32,264 nt of DNA from Pseudomonas antarctica (GTDB taxonomy: Bacteria; Pseudomonadota; Gammaproteobacteria; Pseudomonadales; Pseudomonadaceae): positions 1 to 32,264 of the forward strand of contig NZ_UYXQ01000040.1 of the NCBI RefSeq assembly GCF_900624995.1, given 5' to 3'. The notes under the pieces were generated by a model that saw only the letters and a list, made by a program, of their open reading frames with translations, had not been told where the DNA came from and did no database searches. The translations under genes and the position numbers were made by a program. The first letter of the stretch is position 1. Each line of letters opens with the position of its first letter. This document shows, in pieces, positions 31,625-32,264 of the stretch.

Positions 31625-32264
31625 TTAAAGGAAAAAGTCCATACGGAAATAGATCGGCGCTTCACGTTCCGTGATCGCAGCCGGTCGTTCCAAAGAGTGG
31701 GCAAAGGTCACCGTGGCCGCGACGTTCTTGCCGCGTGCGAACAGGTCCAGCGAGTTACTGCTCATTCGCCCATGCTGCTCGGCGTTGTAGCGGCCGTGGC
31801 TGATCACGCCCTGGTCGTAACCGAGGCTGGTGCCGTATTCGCTGAATACTGGTTGCAGCCAGGCCCAGGTCACCGGGCGGCTCCAGCGCAGGTCGTTGCG
31901 CCAGTAACCGCCGCTGTCGCCGGCGAGCATCTGGTCTTTGTAGCCGCGAATCGACGACTGCCCGCCGAGGCTCATGCGCTGCGGGCTGAACAGCACGTCT
32001 TCGCTGTGCTGGCCGGTCATCAAGCTGCTGAAACTGAGCGACTCGCCCCACAGTTTGAACGGGTACAGGTAGCTCACCGTCGCGGTGTATTTGCGGTAGC
32101 GCGCATCGGCCTGGCCGGGCTTGGGGTCGTGATTGGCCTGGGCGTCAAACGCGCCGATGCCGTCCTGCATGCCCCGGTCGATGTTGAGGAACGAGTTGCC
32201 GATCCGCCGACCATGGTTGATGCCGAACTGGGCTTCGCTGAGGCGGTTGCTGCTCAGCGCGAGC
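31625..32264 (-). CDS. cdiB: CdiB/TpsB outer-membrane transporter (C-terminal part, cut by the window edge)
   Basis: The Omp85-superfamily partner that exports CdiA through the outer membrane. The open frame runs from the right edge (LALSSNRLSEAQFGINHGRR) to TAA at 31625, about 212 residues of barrel. The TpsB motif RGYKDQMLAGDSGGYWRNDL, equivalent to the conserved VRGY loop that enters the pore, is present, followed by barrel strands (ISHGRYNAEQHGRMSSNSLDLF is the loop before the last strands) and a terminal aromatic strand YFRMDFFL. POTRA domains would lie outside the window. Order cdiB-cdiA-cdiI on one strand suggests one operon whose promoter lies to the right. Confidence 0.9.
   Translation of the reverse strand, partial: LALSSNRLSEAQFGINHGRRIGNSFLNIDRGMQDGIGAFDAQANHDPKPGQADARYRKYTATVSYLYPFKLWGESLSFSSLMTGQHSEDVLFSPQRMSLGGQSSIRGYKDQMLAGDSGGYWRNDLRWSRPVTWAWLQPVFSEYGTSLGYDQGVISHGRYNAEQHGRMSSNSLDLFARGKNVAATVTFAHSLERPAAITEREAPIYFRMDFFL

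Overview
The window looks like a chromosomal segment of a Pseudomonas of the P. fluorescens group. The evidence is the GC-rich coding style, dispersed short palindromes ending in GTGGGAGC-type arms, a glycerol-type ABC transporter ATPase divergent from a sigma-54 activator, a FecI-type sigma factor beside a TonB receptor, a DUF6124-type small gene, and a two-partner secretion (CdiB/CdiA-like) locus of Pseudomonas type. The assignment comes from recognising families by eye, with no database search.

Left part (1-12.5 kb), metabolic and transport genes. A GlpS-like ABC ATPase (minus strand) diverges from a GAF/AAA+/Fis sigma-54 activator (1341-3173, plus). The gap holds a good -24/-12 promoter pointing at the ATPase gene and a dense cluster of TGAACA sites. 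Next, all on the minus strand, come a TonB-dependent receptor (4580-6694), a FecI-type ECF sigma factor (3849-4397) and a fecR that appears to be a pseudogene (3175-3850). A small hypothetical gene and a hypothetical lipoprotein follow. A three-gene plus-strand operon (8432-12478) encodes a periplasmic molybdenum hydroxylase: a 2Fe-2S subunit, a Tat-exported molybdopterin subunit and a tri-haem cytochrome c.

Middle (12.5-13.3 kb). A nested hairpin repeat ends the operon. A long, highly structured leader precedes a small DUF6124-like gene; its Shine-Dalgarno is buried in a hairpin, and short complementary segments could pair in mutually exclusive ways.

Right part (13.3-32.3 kb), a contact-dependent inhibition-type locus read on the minus strand. 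It runs partial cdiB (window edge to 31625), a 4741-residue CdiA/FHA-like exoprotein (31591-17366), a putative immunity gene overlapping its 3' end (17381-16383), and then an AT-richer region of displaced modules. These are an orphan second copy of the CdiA C-terminal toxin with a frameshifted tail, a 170-residue unknown gene bounded by inverted repeats, an IS4-like transposase fragment, a fragment resembling an immunity protein C-terminus, two 76%-identical small genes, and a 184-residue gene preceded by the last ~17 codons of a lost toxin. Short palindromic elements of GGGnACA...ATTTATT or AGGnGnCAGACTAC type lie between most modules. My reading is that toxin/immunity cassettes have been displaced downstream of cdiA by successive recombination and partly eroded.
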